Source: Xenorhabdus kozodoii
GTDB lineage: Bacteria; Pseudomonadota; Gammaproteobacteria; Enterobacterales; Enterobacteriaceae
Length of the DNA: 64,000 nt
Direction of reading: 5' to 3'
Assembly (NCBI RefSeq): GCF_002632875.1
Contig: NZ_NJCX01000006.1
Coordinates: forward strand, 74,663 to 138,662
Below, piece by piece: positions 1 through 8,858 of this stretch. Each line of letters opens with the position of its first letter. Positions within the stretch are counted from its first letter, which is position 1. The position numbers and the translations under genes were made by a program. The notes under the pieces were generated by a model. That model made no database searches. It was given only the letters and a program-made list of their open reading frames with translations, and was not told the DNA's origin.

Positions 1-362
1 TCGGATGATCCAGACCGACTGGAAATACTGCGGTTGCCGTGTTTTGCCACTTTAAGGCCACAAGCAGCAGCAATGAAAGCGCTGGCTGTTGAAATATTGA
101 TGCTATTGGAGCCGTCTCCACCCGTACCGACGATATCACAAAACGTGTAATCAGGGCGGGGAAAGGGGGCTGAATTGGCCAAAAACGCCTGGGCTGCACC
201 GGCAATTTCTTGTGGTTGTTCGCCACGCAGTTTCAGGCTAATTAATACAGCGGCCAGTTGGGTATCGCTTAGCTCACCATGAATAATGGCCGTGAATAGT
301 TGCTGGCTTTCTTGTTGCGTCAGTGTCTGGGCACTGAATAATTTGTCAAAAATTAACTGCAT
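1..362 (-). CDS. trpD: Anthranilate phosphoribosyltransferase, N-terminal part (cut by window edge)
   Basis: Transfers a phosphoribosyl group from PRPP to anthranilate, the second step of tryptophan synthesis, in the cytoplasm. About 120 residues are visible. They start [19 protein letters not shown] and include the PRPP-binding stretch [17 protein letters not shown], a hallmark of the family, followed by the KHGNRS segment. The ATG at 360-362 lies 48 bases after the trpG stop, so it is in the trp operon. TrpD is a separate protein here; in E. coli it is fused to the glutaminase TrpG. The rest lies beyond base 1. Confidence 0.95.
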   Translation of the reverse strand, partial: MQLIFDKLFSAQTLTQQESQQLFTAIIHGELSDTQLAAVLISLKLRGEQPQEIAGAAQAFLANSAPFPRPDYTFCDIVGTGGDGSNSINISTASAFIAAACGLKVAKHGNRSISSRSGSS

Positions 363-410
363 CGTCCCATTCCTTAAGTTTAGTGCCTTGAATTCGATAC
401 CTTTAAATGA

Positions 411-989
411 TTAGTTCAATACCCAAGCCAGTGTTTGTTCAAGTAGTTTGGCTCCCCTGGCGGTTAAAATAGATTCCGGGTGGAACTGAAAACCACAGAC
501 TTTATGTTCATCATGGCGCACCGCCATCACGATATCACCGCATGAGGCTGAGACAGTGAGAGTGGATGGAACGTGCACAGCGGCAAGGGAATGGTAACGA
601 GCAACAGATAAAGGATTTGGCAGGCCGGAAAACATGCCTTTCCCATCATGGATGGCCGGTGTCGCCTTGCCATGCAAAATGTCCTGGGCAGCAGAGATTT
701 TTCCGCCATAAGATTCAATGATCGCCTGATGTCCAAGACAAATTCCGATTATCGGGGTTTGGCCTGTCACTTGTTTGATCAATTCAGGCATACAGCCTGC
801 CTCTGAGGGTTTTCCCGGACCAGGGGATAACATTAAAAGGGGGGATTCCATCTCATTGAGTTTGTCAATAATAATGTCGGCTGACACGGTATTGCGGTAG
901 ATAACGACATGGTGTCCATAAATACGTAGTTGATCCACGAGGTTATAGGTGAAGGAGTCCACATTATCGAGTAAAAGAATATTAGCCAT
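411..989 (-). CDS. trpG: Anthranilate synthase component II, glutamine amidotransferase
   Basis: Releases ammonia from glutamine for TrpE, which turns chorismate into anthranilate. The 192 residues form a class I glutamine amidotransferase: oxyanion motif SPGPGKP near 55-61, nucleophile Cys84 in GICLGHQ, and the His170/Glu172 pair in FQFHPES. Its ATG shares one base with the trpE stop (TGATG), so the two are probably translationally coupled. It ends without the TrpD domain that follows in E. coli, giving free TrpG and TrpD proteins as in several other enterobacteria. pabA is an alternative for an isolated TrpG-like protein, but the trpE overlap settles it. Confidence 0.96.
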   Translation of the reverse strand: MANILLLDNVDSFTYNLVDQLRIYGHHVVIYRNTVSADIIIDKLNEMESPLLMLSPGPGKPSEAGCMPELIKQVTGQTPIIGICLGHQAIIESYGGKISAAQDILHGKATPAIHDGKGMFSGLPNPLSVARYHSLAAVHVPSTLTVSASCGDIVMAVRHDEHKVCGFQFHPESILTARGAKLLEQTLAWVLN

Positions 990-2548
990 CAGAATGTCAC
1001 CTCTGCATGATGCGCTTGTGCAATTGCGCGAATAACGGCCCTGGCTTTACTGTGAGTTTCATCCACTTCTGATTGGGGAATAGAATCCAATACCACACCG
1101 ACCCCAACCTGGACGGTGGCTTGGTTGTTTTCCACATAGGCGGAACGGATCACGATGCAGGTATCAAGATCGCCCTTGCCAGTGAAATAGCCAACTGCAC
1201 CACCATAACTTCCTCGCCGTACCCCTTCATACTCTGCGATGAGCTGCATAGCCCGAACTTTAGGCGCTCCCGTCAATGTCCCCATGTTCATGCAGGCTTG
1301 ATAGGCATGAAAGATATCTAAGTCATGCCTGAGTGTGCCGACAACGCGGGAAACCAGATGCATAACAAACGAGTAGCGATCGACTTTGGTTAAATCGGCA
1401 ATATATCGACTGCCTGGTTCGCAGATGCGGGCTAAATCGTTACGAGCCAGATCAACCAACATCACATGTTCGGACATTTCTTTCGCATCGGTGCGCATTT
1501 CCAGCTCAATCCGGCTATCCAGATCGGCATCCAGTTCCCCGTTGCTATCGCGTCCGCGTGGTCGAGTACCGGCTATCGGATAAATTTCGATTTGGCGGCT
1601 ACTGGCATCATACTTAAGCGCACTTTCTGGTGAGGCCCCGAACAGGCAAAAATCCTGATCTTGCATAAAAAACATATAGGGGCTTGGATTTTGTTTTTTT
1701 AATACATGATAAGCGTTCAGCGGAGAAGGGCATGGCAAGGTAAAACGACGTGATGGCACTACCTGGAAAACATCCCCTTGACGAACAAATTGTTGTAGCT
1801 GCTGTACAGTACTCGCGTATTGTTCATCACTTTGGCTGTAACCCACTGTCACATCGGGCAGTGAAACCGGCAAGAGGGGGTGAAGAGGGGCTGAAATGGC
1901 TGAAACTAATGTGGTTAAACGTTCTTCAAGGCGTTTTTTTTCTGAATCGGATTTGCCAAACAATGACGTTTGCAAACGTGAATGTTTATCTTGATGGTCG
2001 ATCACTAATAACGTTTCTGCCAGATAAAAACAGAAATCAGGGCAGCGTTGGTGGCTTTCTACAGTAGGTAATGGTTCAAATCCAGCGACTAAATCGTAAG
2101 CAAACAATCCACCCACGAAAATGGCATCGGGGGATGTTGAGAAAGATCCTAATGTTGTCAGGGTACGTAATGCGTCAAAAACCGAATCGGATTTTAGCCG
2201 GCTGTCCTCGTCCAGATTGTGTTCAATGGCAGGGAATTGTGCTCGCATAACCTGCGGCTCTACGTCTAATTGGGCTTTGTCTGAAAGTAAATCAGCGAGT
2301 ATGGGAAGTAGGTTTTGGCCATTTTTCGTTAGCGCTTCGAAAGTGATTTGATGCCCGTTGGCCGTAATGCGCATGGCACTATCAATGATCAAAATGCTTT
2401 TGAGGTTCTTTTTGCTGTGAATTTCAGCCGATTCCAGCAATAGCGTTGCTGGGCGATCACGACAAAGTTGATGAAAAAGCAGTGTTGGATCTATCTGGTA
2501 GAGCGTGTCTATCTGATTTATAGATAGAGTAAATTCTTTGTCAGTCAT
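989..2548 (-). CDS. trpE: Anthranilate synthase component I
   Basis: Catalyses the committed step of tryptophan synthesis, chorismate plus ammonia to anthranilate, in complex with TrpG. The protein has 519 residues, the usual size. LLLES at residues 36-40 matches the tryptophan feedback-binding site of enterobacterial TrpE. The C-terminal half carries chorismate-binding motifs such as [11 protein letters not shown] and [16 protein letters not shown] chose the second ATG (2546-2548) because GGGG lies 7 bases upstream; the first ATG at 2554 lies only 1 base after it. First structural gene of the operon, behind leader peptide and attenuator. Confidence 0.96.
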   Translation of the reverse strand: MTDKEFTLSINQIDTLYQIDPTLLFHQLCRDRPATLLLESAEIHSKKNLKSILIIDSAMRITANGHQITFEALTKNGQNLLPILADLLSDKAQLDVEPQVMRAQFPAIEHNLDEDSRLKSDSVFDALRTLTTLGSFSTSPDAIFVGGLFAYDLVAGFEPLPTVESHQRCPDFCFYLAETLLVIDHQDKHSRLQTSLFGKSDSEKKRLEERLTTLVSAISAPLHPLLPVSLPDVTVGYSQSDEQYASTVQQLQQFVRQGDVFQVVPSRRFTLPCPSPLNAYHVLKKQNPSPYMFFMQDQDFCLFGASPESALKYDASSRQIEIYPIAGTRPRGRDSNGELDADLDSRIELEMRTDAKEMSEHVMLVDLARNDLARICEPGSRYIADLTKVDRYSFVMHLVSRVVGTLRHDLDIFHAYQACMNMGTLTGAPKVRAMQLIAEYEGVRRGSYGGAVGYFTGKGDLDTCIVIRSAYVENNQATVQVGVGVVLDSIPQSEVDETHSKARAVIRAIAQAHHAEVTF

Positions 2549-2605
2549 CTTCATACCCCGTTTTTAACTTTCATTCACAAAAACTTACGGTTTAGAGAAT
2601 AGCTA

Positions 2606-2637
2606 TAAAAAAACCCGCCTTTGAGGGCGGGTTTTGG
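2606..2637 (-). terminator. trp operon attenuator terminator
   Basis: On the minus strand a GC-rich stem (CCCGCC, loop, GGCGGG) is followed by seven T's, ending about 60 bases before trpE. It lies between the Trp-rich leader peptide and trpE, as the E. coli attenuator does. The expected antiterminator would involve the segment just after the leader Trp codons; I did not fold it fully. Confidence 0.9.
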
Positions 2638-2654
2638 CACTTGCGTATCTGAAC

Positions 2655-2741
2655 TTAACTTAATGTGCGCGAACCAACCGCCCTAACTGGGAAGTTGTGC
2701 CACCAACGAGTTACTTGCATAGTTTGCATAATGACGTTCAT
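2655..2741 (-). CDS. trpL: trp operon leader peptide
   Basis: A 28-residue leader with tandem Trp codons (TGG TGG at residues 13-14, context VTRWWHNF). Ribosome stalling at these codons when charged tRNA-Trp is scarce would favour antitermination and expression of trpE. The longest reading starts at ATG 2739-2741, preceded by AAGG. Two further in-frame ATGs (residues 5 and 8) could also serve, the last giving a 21-residue peptide. It is longer than the 14-residue E. coli leader. Position between trp promoter and attenuator supports the call. Confidence 0.88.
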   Translation of the reverse strand: MNVIMQTMQVTRWWHNFPVRAVGSRTLS

Positions 2742-2797
2742 TTCAAGTGCCTTATTTGTTCAATGGATTTTAATAAAGAATATCTTAGTTAACCCTT

Positions 2798-2831
2798 GTA
2801 CTAGTAAACTGGGTCGAAGTTCACTTGTCAA
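2798..2831 (-). promoter_or_regulatory. trp promoter with overlapping TrpR operator
   Basis: On the minus strand: TTGACA (2826-2831), a 17-base spacer, then TTTACT (2803-2808). The layout matches the E. coli trp promoter, where the -10 lies inside the operator. The plus-strand segment 2798-2815 agrees with the palindromic TrpR operator GTACTAGTTAACTAGTAC at 14 of 18 positions. Tryptophan-bound TrpR would block RNA polymerase here. Confidence 0.88.
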
Positions 2832-2961
2832 TGATTTTTTTGCTACCAAACCAATCTTGCCCCTTAAATATTATCTCTTGTGTTATCATTACCGCTTTGT
2901 ACTTAATATTACTTGATAAAAGTACCTTTGTTTCCCAACCGAAAAAACAGGTAAAAAAACA

Positions 2962-3834
2962 ATGACTGAAGCCGCCAGTGAAATGACAAAACGCTATGAT
3001 CTGCATAGCCATACGACCGCTTCAGATGGTGTTTTATCACCTGATCAGCTCGTGGACAGGGCTGTTTCTATGGGAATTGATGTACTGGCAATCACTGATC
3101 ATGATACGACGGAAAGTATTCCGTCAGCCTTAAACCATATTCAGCAACATAATTTGCCATTAACGTTGATATCCGGCGTTGAAATTTCGACATTATGGCA
3201 AAATCTGGAAATTCATATTGTTGGCTTAAATATTGATATTAACTCTATTTCCTTAAGACAATTGCTGGCGAATCAGGCTGATTTAAGGAAGCTGCGTGGT
3301 ATTGAAATTGGGCAGCGATTAGCCAAAGCCGGTATTCCTGATGCCTGGGAAGGTGCATCCAGATTAGCCAATGGTGGACAAGTCACTCGCGGCCATTTTG
3401 CCCGTTATTTGGTCGAGGCAGGAGTGGAATCGACTATCCCGAAAGTGTTCAAGAAGTATCTGGTAAAGGGAAAGATCGGTTATGTCCCGCCGCAGTGGTG
3501 TACTATTGAGCAGGCGATTGAGACCATTCACCAGGCCGGAGGGCGGGCTGTCATAGCCCATCCCGGCAGGTATAATTTGTCGATGAAATGGCTAAAACGG
3601 TTACTGGTTTGGTTTAAACAGCATGGCGGTGATGCAATGGAAGTTGCACAGTGCCAGCAAGCCCCTAATGAAAGACAACAACTTGGTCAACTGGCAAGAG
3701 AATATGGGTTGAAAGTATCATTAGGATCGGATTTTCACCAACCTTGTTCATGGATAGAGCTTGGGCGTAATTTGTGGTTACCCGGTGATGTTGTACCGAT
3801 ATGGCACGACTGGTCACGGCTTGGGACTGCATAG
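2962..3834 (+). CDS. rnm: RNase AM / 5'-3' exoribonuclease, PHP-domain phosphoesterase (YciV)
   Basis: The E. coli homologue (YciV, Rnm) is a metal-dependent 5'-3' exonuclease that trims 5' ends of rRNA and degrades short RNA. The 290 residues carry PHP metal-binding motifs: YDLHSHTTASDG (His15, His17), AITDHDTT, AHPGRYN and GSDFHQP near the end. Length equals the E. coli protein. It diverges from the trp operon, and yciO starts 19 bases after its stop, so they are probably cotranscribed. Start ATG 2962; a second in-frame ATG at 2983 is possible. Confidence 0.93.
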   Translation: MTEAASEMTKRYDLHSHTTASDGVLSPDQLVDRAVSMGIDVLAITDHDTTESIPSALNHIQQHNLPLTLISGVEISTLWQNLEIHIVGLNIDINSISLRQLLANQADLRKLRGIEIGQRLAKAGIPDAWEGASRLANGGQVTRGHFARYLVEAGVESTIPKVFKKYLVKGKIGYVPPQWCTIEQAIETIHQAGGRAVIAHPGRYNLSMKWLKRLLVWFKQHGGDAMEVAQCQQAPNERQQLGQLAREYGLKVSLGSDFHQPCSWIELGRNLWLPGDVVPIWHDWSRLGTA

Positions 3835-3853
3835 AAATATAGGGGTTATTTGT

Positions 3854-4474
3854 ATGAGCCAGTTTTTTTATATCCACCCTGACAATCCACAAACCCGCCT
3901 TATTAGCCAAAGTGTGGATGTGCTGAAAAAAGGCGGAATTGTCATTTATCCGACTGATTCAGGTTATGCCATTGGTTGTTGCCTTGAAAATAAGGATGCT
4001 ATGACCCGTATATGTCGTATCCGCCAATTGGAAGGGCGCCATAATTTTACGTTGATGTGTCGTGATTTATCTGAAATTGCCACTTATGCCCATGTGGATA
4101 ATCAGGCGTTCAGGTTGATCAAAAATAACACGCCTGGCAATTACACCTTTATTTTGCAGGCAACAAAAGAAGTACCGCGTCGTCTGATGAACGAAAAACG
4201 CAAGACTATTGGCCTGCGTGTTCCTTCTAATCCTATCGCGTTGGCACTGCTGGAAGAGATGAGTGAACCACTGATGTCATGTAGCTTAATTTTACCCGGA
4301 AATGATTTTGCTGAATCTGATCCTGAAGAGATTAAGGAGACCTTGGGTAAACAAGTTGATTTAATCATTCACGGTGGTTATCTTGGTCAGCAACCGACGA
4401 CAGTGGTGGATTTAACTGAAAATTCACCCGTCATTCTTCGCGAAGGCGAAGGTGATGTCACCCCTTTTTTATAA
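3854..4474 (+). CDS. yciO: YciO, YrdC/Sua5-like RNA-binding protein
   Basis: Member of the YrdC/Sua5 superfamily, whose best-known members make threonylcarbamoyl-AMP for tRNA t6A. The exact role of YciO is less certain. 206 residues, as in E. coli, starting MSQFFYIHPDNPQTR. The GGIVIYPTDSGYAIGC segment is the nucleotide-binding entry of the fold and SCSLILPG follows later. The open frame extends upstream to 3761, but the ATG at 3854 matches the family start. It follows rnm and precedes rluB; yciQ, which sits here in E. coli, is absent. Confidence 0.93.
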   Translation: MSQFFYIHPDNPQTRLISQSVDVLKKGGIVIYPTDSGYAIGCCLENKDAMTRICRIRQLEGRHNFTLMCRDLSEIATYAHVDNQAFRLIKNNTPGNYTFILQATKEVPRRLMNEKRKTIGLRVPSNPIALALLEEMSEPLMSCSLILPGNDFAESDPEEIKETLGKQVDLIIHGGYLGQQPTTVVDLTENSPVILREGEGDVTPFL

Positions 4475-4538
4475 AATGTACGATTTAATTTTTATTTAAT
4501 ATCACGACGCCTGTGAAGGCGACAGTAGAGGTTGCTCA

Positions 4539-5462
4539 ATGAGCGATAAAACAGAAAAGTTACAAAAAGTTCTTGCGCGTTCTGGTCATGGTTCCCGTCG
4601 CGAAATCGAGGGGTATATCCAACAAGGTCGCATTAGCATTGATGGTAAGATTGCAACGCTGGGTGATCGAATCGAAGTTAATCCTTCAGTCAAAATTCGT
4701 CTGGATGGACGGATCTTAAATATCAAAGAGCCACAAAAAACCGTTTGCCGTGTTTTGGCTTATTACAAGCCGGAAGGTGAGTTGTGTACCCGCCATGATC
4801 CGGAAGGTCGTCCGACCGTATTTGATCGTCTGCCAAAAATGCAAGGCGCACGCTGGATTGCAGTAGGGCGTTTGGATATCAATACCAGCGGGTTGCTGCT
4901 GTTTACGACTGATGGGGAATTGGCTAACCGCTTAATGCACCCAAGCCGCGAAGTTGAGCGTGAATACGCCGTTCGGGTGTTTGGTGAAGTGGATAATGCA
5001 AAACTTCGTCAATTAACACAAGGCGTACAACTGGAAGATGGCCCGGCTTCGTTTAAGACCGTCTCTTTTAAGGGCGGAGAAGGTATCAACCAATGGTATA
5101 ACGTCACCTTGACAGAAGGCCGTAACCGCGAAGTCAGGCGCTTATGGGAAGCTGTTGGTGTGCAGGTCAGTCGCCTGATCCGTGTGCGTTATGGCGATAT
5201 CGATCTGCCGAAAGGCTTGCCGCGTGGTGGCTGGACTGAACTGGGGCTGGAGCAGACTAACTATTTACGCCAGTTGGTTGATTTGGGTGAGGAAGTGTTG
5301 TCCAAGGTGGCTGTTGGGCGTGACCAACGTCGCCTCAAGGCTAATCAGATCCGCCGTGCAGTAAGACGGCATGCTCAGGTTGCATCCCGTCCCGCAGGGA
5401 AACGTCCTGCCAGCAGTTCCCGTCAGAATGCAGGGAAGAAAACGACATCTAAAGGTCGTTAA
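4539..5462 (+). CDS. rluB: 23S rRNA pseudouridine(2605) synthase
   Basis: Isomerises U2605 of 23S rRNA to pseudouridine. An S4 RNA-binding domain covers about residues 6-65. The catalytic domain has the RsuA-family motif [17 protein letters not shown] with nucleophile Asp113. The last 40 residues are basic and low-complexity, as usual for RluB. 307 residues; GAGG stands 7 bases before the ATG. Convergent with btuR, with a shared hairpin in between. Confidence 0.95.
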   Translation: MSDKTEKLQKVLARSGHGSRREIEGYIQQGRISIDGKIATLGDRIEVNPSVKIRLDGRILNIKEPQKTVCRVLAYYKPEGELCTRHDPEGRPTVFDRLPKMQGARWIAVGRLDINTSGLLLFTTDGELANRLMHPSREVEREYAVRVFGEVDNAKLRQLTQGVQLEDGPASFKTVSFKGGEGINQWYNVTLTEGRNREVRRLWEAVGVQVSRLIRVRYGDIDLPKGLPRGGWTELGLEQTNYLRQLVDLGEEVLSKVAVGRDQRRLKANQIRRAVRRHAQVASRPAGKRPASSSRQNAGKKTTSKGR

Positions 5463-5472
5463 CACGCTTAAG

Positions 5473-5512
5473 CCGCTGTTTCAGTATATCATTTTGAAAC
5501 AGCGGTTCCTTT
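5473..5512. terminator. Bidirectional terminator between rluB and btuR
   Basis: An 11-bp perfect inverted repeat, CCGCTGTTTCA (5473-5483) with TGAAACAGCGG (5495-5505), followed by a T-rich run on the plus strand. It lies between two convergent genes. Confidence 0.75.
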
Positions 5513-6108
5513 TACCAATCAACGCCTTTCTGGGCCTTAATTCCGGCATTAAACGCATGTTTTACCGGGCGCATTTCCGTAATCGTATCAGCGTATTCCA
5601 GCAGTTCCCGATGGCATCCCCTTCCAGTGATAATCACGCTTTGGTGGGCAGGGCGCTGTTTAAGGGCAGTTAAAACAGCGGTAAGTGCTAAATAACCGTA
5701 ACTGACCATATAGGTTAATTCATCCAATACGACGAGGTGCAATGAAGGATCAGATAACATGGCTACAGCATGTCTCCATGCCGTTTGGCAGGCTGCGGTG
5801 TCTGACTCGCGATTTTGGGTTTCCCATGTGAAACCTGTTGCCATCACATGAAATTCAACACCTTGCTGTGCCAGCAAGTTTCTTTCGCCACTTTCCCATG
5901 TTCCTTTAATGAATTGGATAACACCAGCACGCTGCCCATGGCCGATTGCACGAGTCACCGTGCCAAATGCAGCCGTCGTTTTGCCTTTGCCGTTTCCAGT
6001 GAACACAATGACGATCCCACGTTCTTGCTGTGCTGCTTCAATGCGGGTATCGATTTTTTCTTTCAGGCGTTGTTGCCTTTTCTGGTACTGGTTGTTATCT
6101 CTGGTCAT
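5512..6108 (-). CDS. btuR: Cob(I)yrinic acid a,c-diamide adenosyltransferase
   Basis: Adds the 5'-deoxyadenosyl group from ATP to the corrinoid cobalt (CobA/CobO/BtuR family), giving adenosylcobalamin forms. 198 residues with the Walker A loop FTGNGKGKTTAAFG near residues 36-49, a basic N-terminal helix, and the family strand VVLDELTYMV. Its ATG overlaps the yciK stop by one base (TAATG), so the two are cotranscribed, as in E. coli. Confidence 0.95.
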   Translation of the reverse strand: MTRDNNQYQKRQQRLKEKIDTRIEAAQQERGIVIVFTGNGKGKTTAAFGTVTRAIGHGQRAGVIQFIKGTWESGERNLLAQQGVEFHVMATGFTWETQNRESDTAACQTAWRHAVAMLSDPSLHLVVLDELTYMVSYGYLALTAVLTALKQRPAHQSVIITGRGCHRELLEYADTITEMRPVKHAFNAGIKAQKGVDW

Positions 6109-6872
6109 TATTTGGCAGGCCCTGCTTTGCGCCCCGGTTGGGCATCAAAACTGACGCCAGAATCATTTCGGCTGTCATCCCCCATGACATAAAGGTAGAC
6201 CGGCATAATATCTGCTGGCGTTTTTAATTTGGCGGAATTTTCATCAGGAAAGGCACTTGCTCGCATGCTGGTACGTGTTCCGCCAGGATTGATGCAGTTA
6301 ATGCGCAGGGAACTGTCGCGATATTCTTGTGCTAAAACTTGCATCAAGCCTTCTGTGGCAAATTTGGAAACAGCATATGCCCCCCAGCCATTTCTGCCTT
6401 CACGGCCAACACTGGAGCTGGTCAATACCAGAGAGCCACAGGTGGATTTCAATAATAGTGGGATCAGTGCCTGGGTCAGCATAAAAGTGGCGTTGACATT
6501 GACTTGCATCACTTCATGCCAAAGTTGAACAGGTTGTTCTACGATAGGGGCGACAACGCCAAGCAGCCCCGCGTTATGCAAAACACCATCCAAATGTGAA
6601 TAACGCTGTGCCAAAAAAGTTGCGAAAGTTTGACATTCTTCTGCGGTTACTGTCAGTAAATCCATCGTGTAAATGTCAGCCGGCAAACCGCCGTTGTCTG
6701 CAATTTGTTGCCTGACGGCTTCCAGTTTTGCGGTAGTACGTCCCAGTAAAATAACCTGTGCACCATAGCGGGCATAAGTTAATGCGGCTTCACGACCAAT
6801 TCCGTCGCCGGCACCGGTCACTAAAATAATTTTTTGTTGCAGCAGATTATTATTGGGTTGGTAATCAAACAT
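6108..6872 (-). CDS. yciK: YciK family short-chain oxidoreductase
   Basis: Short-chain dehydrogenase/reductase with unknown substrate. 254 residues: cofactor motif TGAGDGIG (19-26), HNAG near 99-102, catalytic Ser153, Tyr166 and Lys170 (YAVSK). The C-terminal segment resembles the E. coli YciK tail. First gene of a two-gene unit with btuR, with which it overlaps by one base. Confidence 0.93.
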   Translation of the reverse strand: MFDYQPNNNLLQQKIILVTGAGDGIGREAALTYARYGAQVILLGRTTAKLEAVRQQIADNGGLPADIYTMDLLTVTAEECQTFATFLAQRYSHLDGVLHNAGLLGVVAPIVEQPVQLWHEVMQVNVNATFMLTQALIPLLLKSTCGSLVLTSSSVGREGRNGWGAYAVSKFATEGLMQVLAQEYRDSSLRINCINPGGTRTSMRASAFPDENSAKLKTPADIMPVYLYVMGDDSRNDSGVSFDAQPGRKAGPAK

Positions 6873-7106
6873 CGGACAATCTTCCTGTATTGCTTGTGGA
6901 TCGATGATTTGCCATTTCAGGATGGCGCATGCAGTTTATCATCAGAACAAAACTTGAGCTTCCCGTCAAATTTGCCTTTATTAGTGAAAAATAAGCAAAA
7001 GAGTAAAACCCCATTGAGGTCAGGCAAACTGTTAAAGCAAGGTTTTCAGTTTTTAGTTAGAATGAAACAAATATATTGTTCATCATAAGCTAATAAAGGT
7101 GGAACT

Positions 7107-8153
7107 GTGGAATATTTGTCTCTATACGGACTGTTCTTAGCCAAAGTGCTCACGGTGGTCTTAGCAATAGTCATTCTGGCGGTTGTTTGTATCGGATTAG
7201 GTGTACGTAAAGCAATGCATAAAGGGGAATTAAAGCTGACCAATCTTGGTGAGTCGTACAAGGAAATGCAGCGTCGGATGCAGCAGGCTCGAATGAGCGA
7301 AGCAGAGAAAAAAATCTGGCAAAAGGCCTTAAAAAAGCAGCAAAAAAGTGATGCTAAACAGAAAAAAACGGAAGCCAAAACGGGACAGAAAGGGGTACAG
7401 AAGCCGAATCTTTATGTTTTGGATTTTAAAGGCAGTATGGATGCCCGTGAGGTGGAATCCCTTCGCGAAGAGATCAGTGCTGTATTGGCGGTGGCAGACA
7501 AAAAAGATGAAGTTTTGCTGCGTCTGGAAAGCCCTGGTGGTGTGGTTCATGGATATGGGCTGGCGGCATCTCAGCTGGTTCGCTTTCGTCAGAAAGGGAT
7601 ACGCTTGACCATCGCCGTGGATAAAGTCGCTGCAAGTGGTGGTTACATGATGGCATGTGTGGCTGATCGCATTATTGCTGCACCCTTTGCGATTATTGGC
7701 TCCATTGGGGTGGTGGCTCAAATGCCCAATATTCACCGATTATTGAAGAAAAATGATATTGATGTGGAATTACACACTGCGGGTGAATATAAACGTACGC
7801 TGACTGTTCTGGGGGAAAATACGGAACAGGGACGCAAAAAATTTCAGGAAGACCTGAACGAAACACATAAATTATTCAAATCGTTTATCCATCAATATCG
7901 CCCATCTTTGGATGTGGAAAAAGTATCTACGGGTGAATATTGGTACGGTACACAAGCAAAAGAGAGTGGACTGATTGATGATATCGGGGTCAGTGATGAT
8001 TTTCTGATTGAAAAAATTGAACATTGTGAAGTGATCAGCGTCAATTATTCTCGCCGTAAACGCGCCATAGATCGTTTTATGGGAAGTGCGATGGAAAATG
8101 TTGATAAATTGTTTATGCGTTGGTGGCAAAGGGGCGAAAAACCTTTGCTGTAA
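7107..8153 (+). CDS. sohB: SohB, inner-membrane S49 serine peptidase
   Basis: A membrane-anchored peptidase of the signal-peptide-peptidase family, presumed periplasmic-facing. An N-terminal membrane segment covers about residues 9-31. A Lys/Gln-rich linker follows to about residue 100, then the S49 domain with catalytic Ser178 (AASGGYMMA) and Lys229 (GEYKRTLT). 348 residues, the E. coli size. Start is GTG at 7107, preceded by AAAGGTGG. Confidence 0.94.
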   Translation: MEYLSLYGLFLAKVLTVVLAIVILAVVCIGLGVRKAMHKGELKLTNLGESYKEMQRRMQQARMSEAEKKIWQKALKKQQKSDAKQKKTEAKTGQKGVQKPNLYVLDFKGSMDAREVESLREEISAVLAVADKKDEVLLRLESPGGVVHGYGLAASQLVRFRQKGIRLTIAVDKVAASGGYMMACVADRIIAAPFAIIGSIGVVAQMPNIHRLLKKNDIDVELHTAGEYKRTLTVLGENTEQGRKKFQEDLNETHKLFKSFIHQYRPSLDVEKVSTGEYWYGTQAKESGLIDDIGVSDDFLIEKIEHCEVISVNYSRRKRAIDRFMGSAMENVDKLFMRWWQRGEKPLL

Positions 8154-8200
8154 CGAAATAATCAGTTTTCGAGAAAACCATCCCAGTTATTATGTGGATA

Positions 8201-8255
8201 AAATATGCGGGCAAGTAGAGGCGATTTTGTTATATCCTTTATTGCCCGCATATTT
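8201..8255. other. 14-bp perfect inverted repeat downstream of sohB
   Basis: Arms AAATATGCGGGCAA (8201-8214) and TTGCCCGCATATTT (8242-8255) are separated by 27 bases. A smaller repeat, TTGATA/TATCAA, follows at 8257-8271. It lies between convergent sohB and yciN and may act as a terminator, but it has no clear T-tract and the loop is long. Confidence 0.5.
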
Positions 8256-8298
8256 ATTGATAGCTTATCAATCGGGCTGGGGGAAGGCGGTTAGTTTT

Positions 8299-8550
8299 TT
8301 AATCTACCAAATGATATTTGGCGGATAATATATGCGCTAAATGTTTAAACATATTAAACACAGCGGTACTTTTTGCAGTAGGCAATCCGTATTCATCCAG
8401 GAAATATTCCCCTTGAAATATGAATACTCCACCTTTTTGCTCCACGCTTTCTGCGTACATTCCCTGTATAAAATCTTCGTGTTCCTTAATGATTTCATTT
8501 GCTTTTTTCAGTAACTGATCTTGTTTAATCGGCATGGTTTCAGTTTTCAT
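8299..8550 (-). CDS. yciN: YciN, DUF2498 protein
   Basis: Small cytoplasmic protein of unknown function, 83 residues as in E. coli. The C-terminal half ([20 protein letters not shown], then KHLAHILS) is almost identical to E. coli YciN. It sits divergently in front of topA, the conserved position. Confidence 0.94.
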   Translation of the reverse strand: MKTETMPIKQDQLLKKANEIIKEHEDFIQGMYAESVEQKGGVFIFQGEYFLDEYGLPTAKSTAVFNMFKHLAHILSAKYHLVD

Positions 8551-8858
8551 TTATTGTGCTCCTTGAAGAAATAAGTTGTTGCGCATCGTTTTTTATCAGG
8601 TAGAGTGTGGGCTTTTCGTCATTGCAGATGGAAGATTTTGTTTACAACTGTTAAATCATACAATTGCATGGCCTATGTAGGTATATAAAATACCCTAAAT
8701 ATTTCAAAGGGTTTTGCGTTTAAGCAAAAGTACAAGATAAAAATTAGTTGATATCTTGCAAATCTATCGCAATATAAAAAGAGGTTTTATTTTATATATC
8801 GCAACATAACGCCGTGATTTTCGCCATCTGAAAAGAAGATAATTAGGTAAAGGTAACT
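8551..8858. other. yciN-topA divergent intergenic region
   Basis: 308 bases, AT-rich, between the divergent starts of yciN and topA. It should hold both promoters, but I could not assign the boxes reliably. No further gene or repeat was seen. Confidence 0.4.

Noticed and set aside
2665-2916. Plus-strand frame across the trp regulatory region
   Set aside because: It overlaps the trp promoter, operator and leader on the other strand and has no family resemblance.
8086-8328. 80-codon frame after sohB
   Set aside because: It overlaps the sohB end in another frame and runs through the inverted repeat; no ribosome site or homologue.
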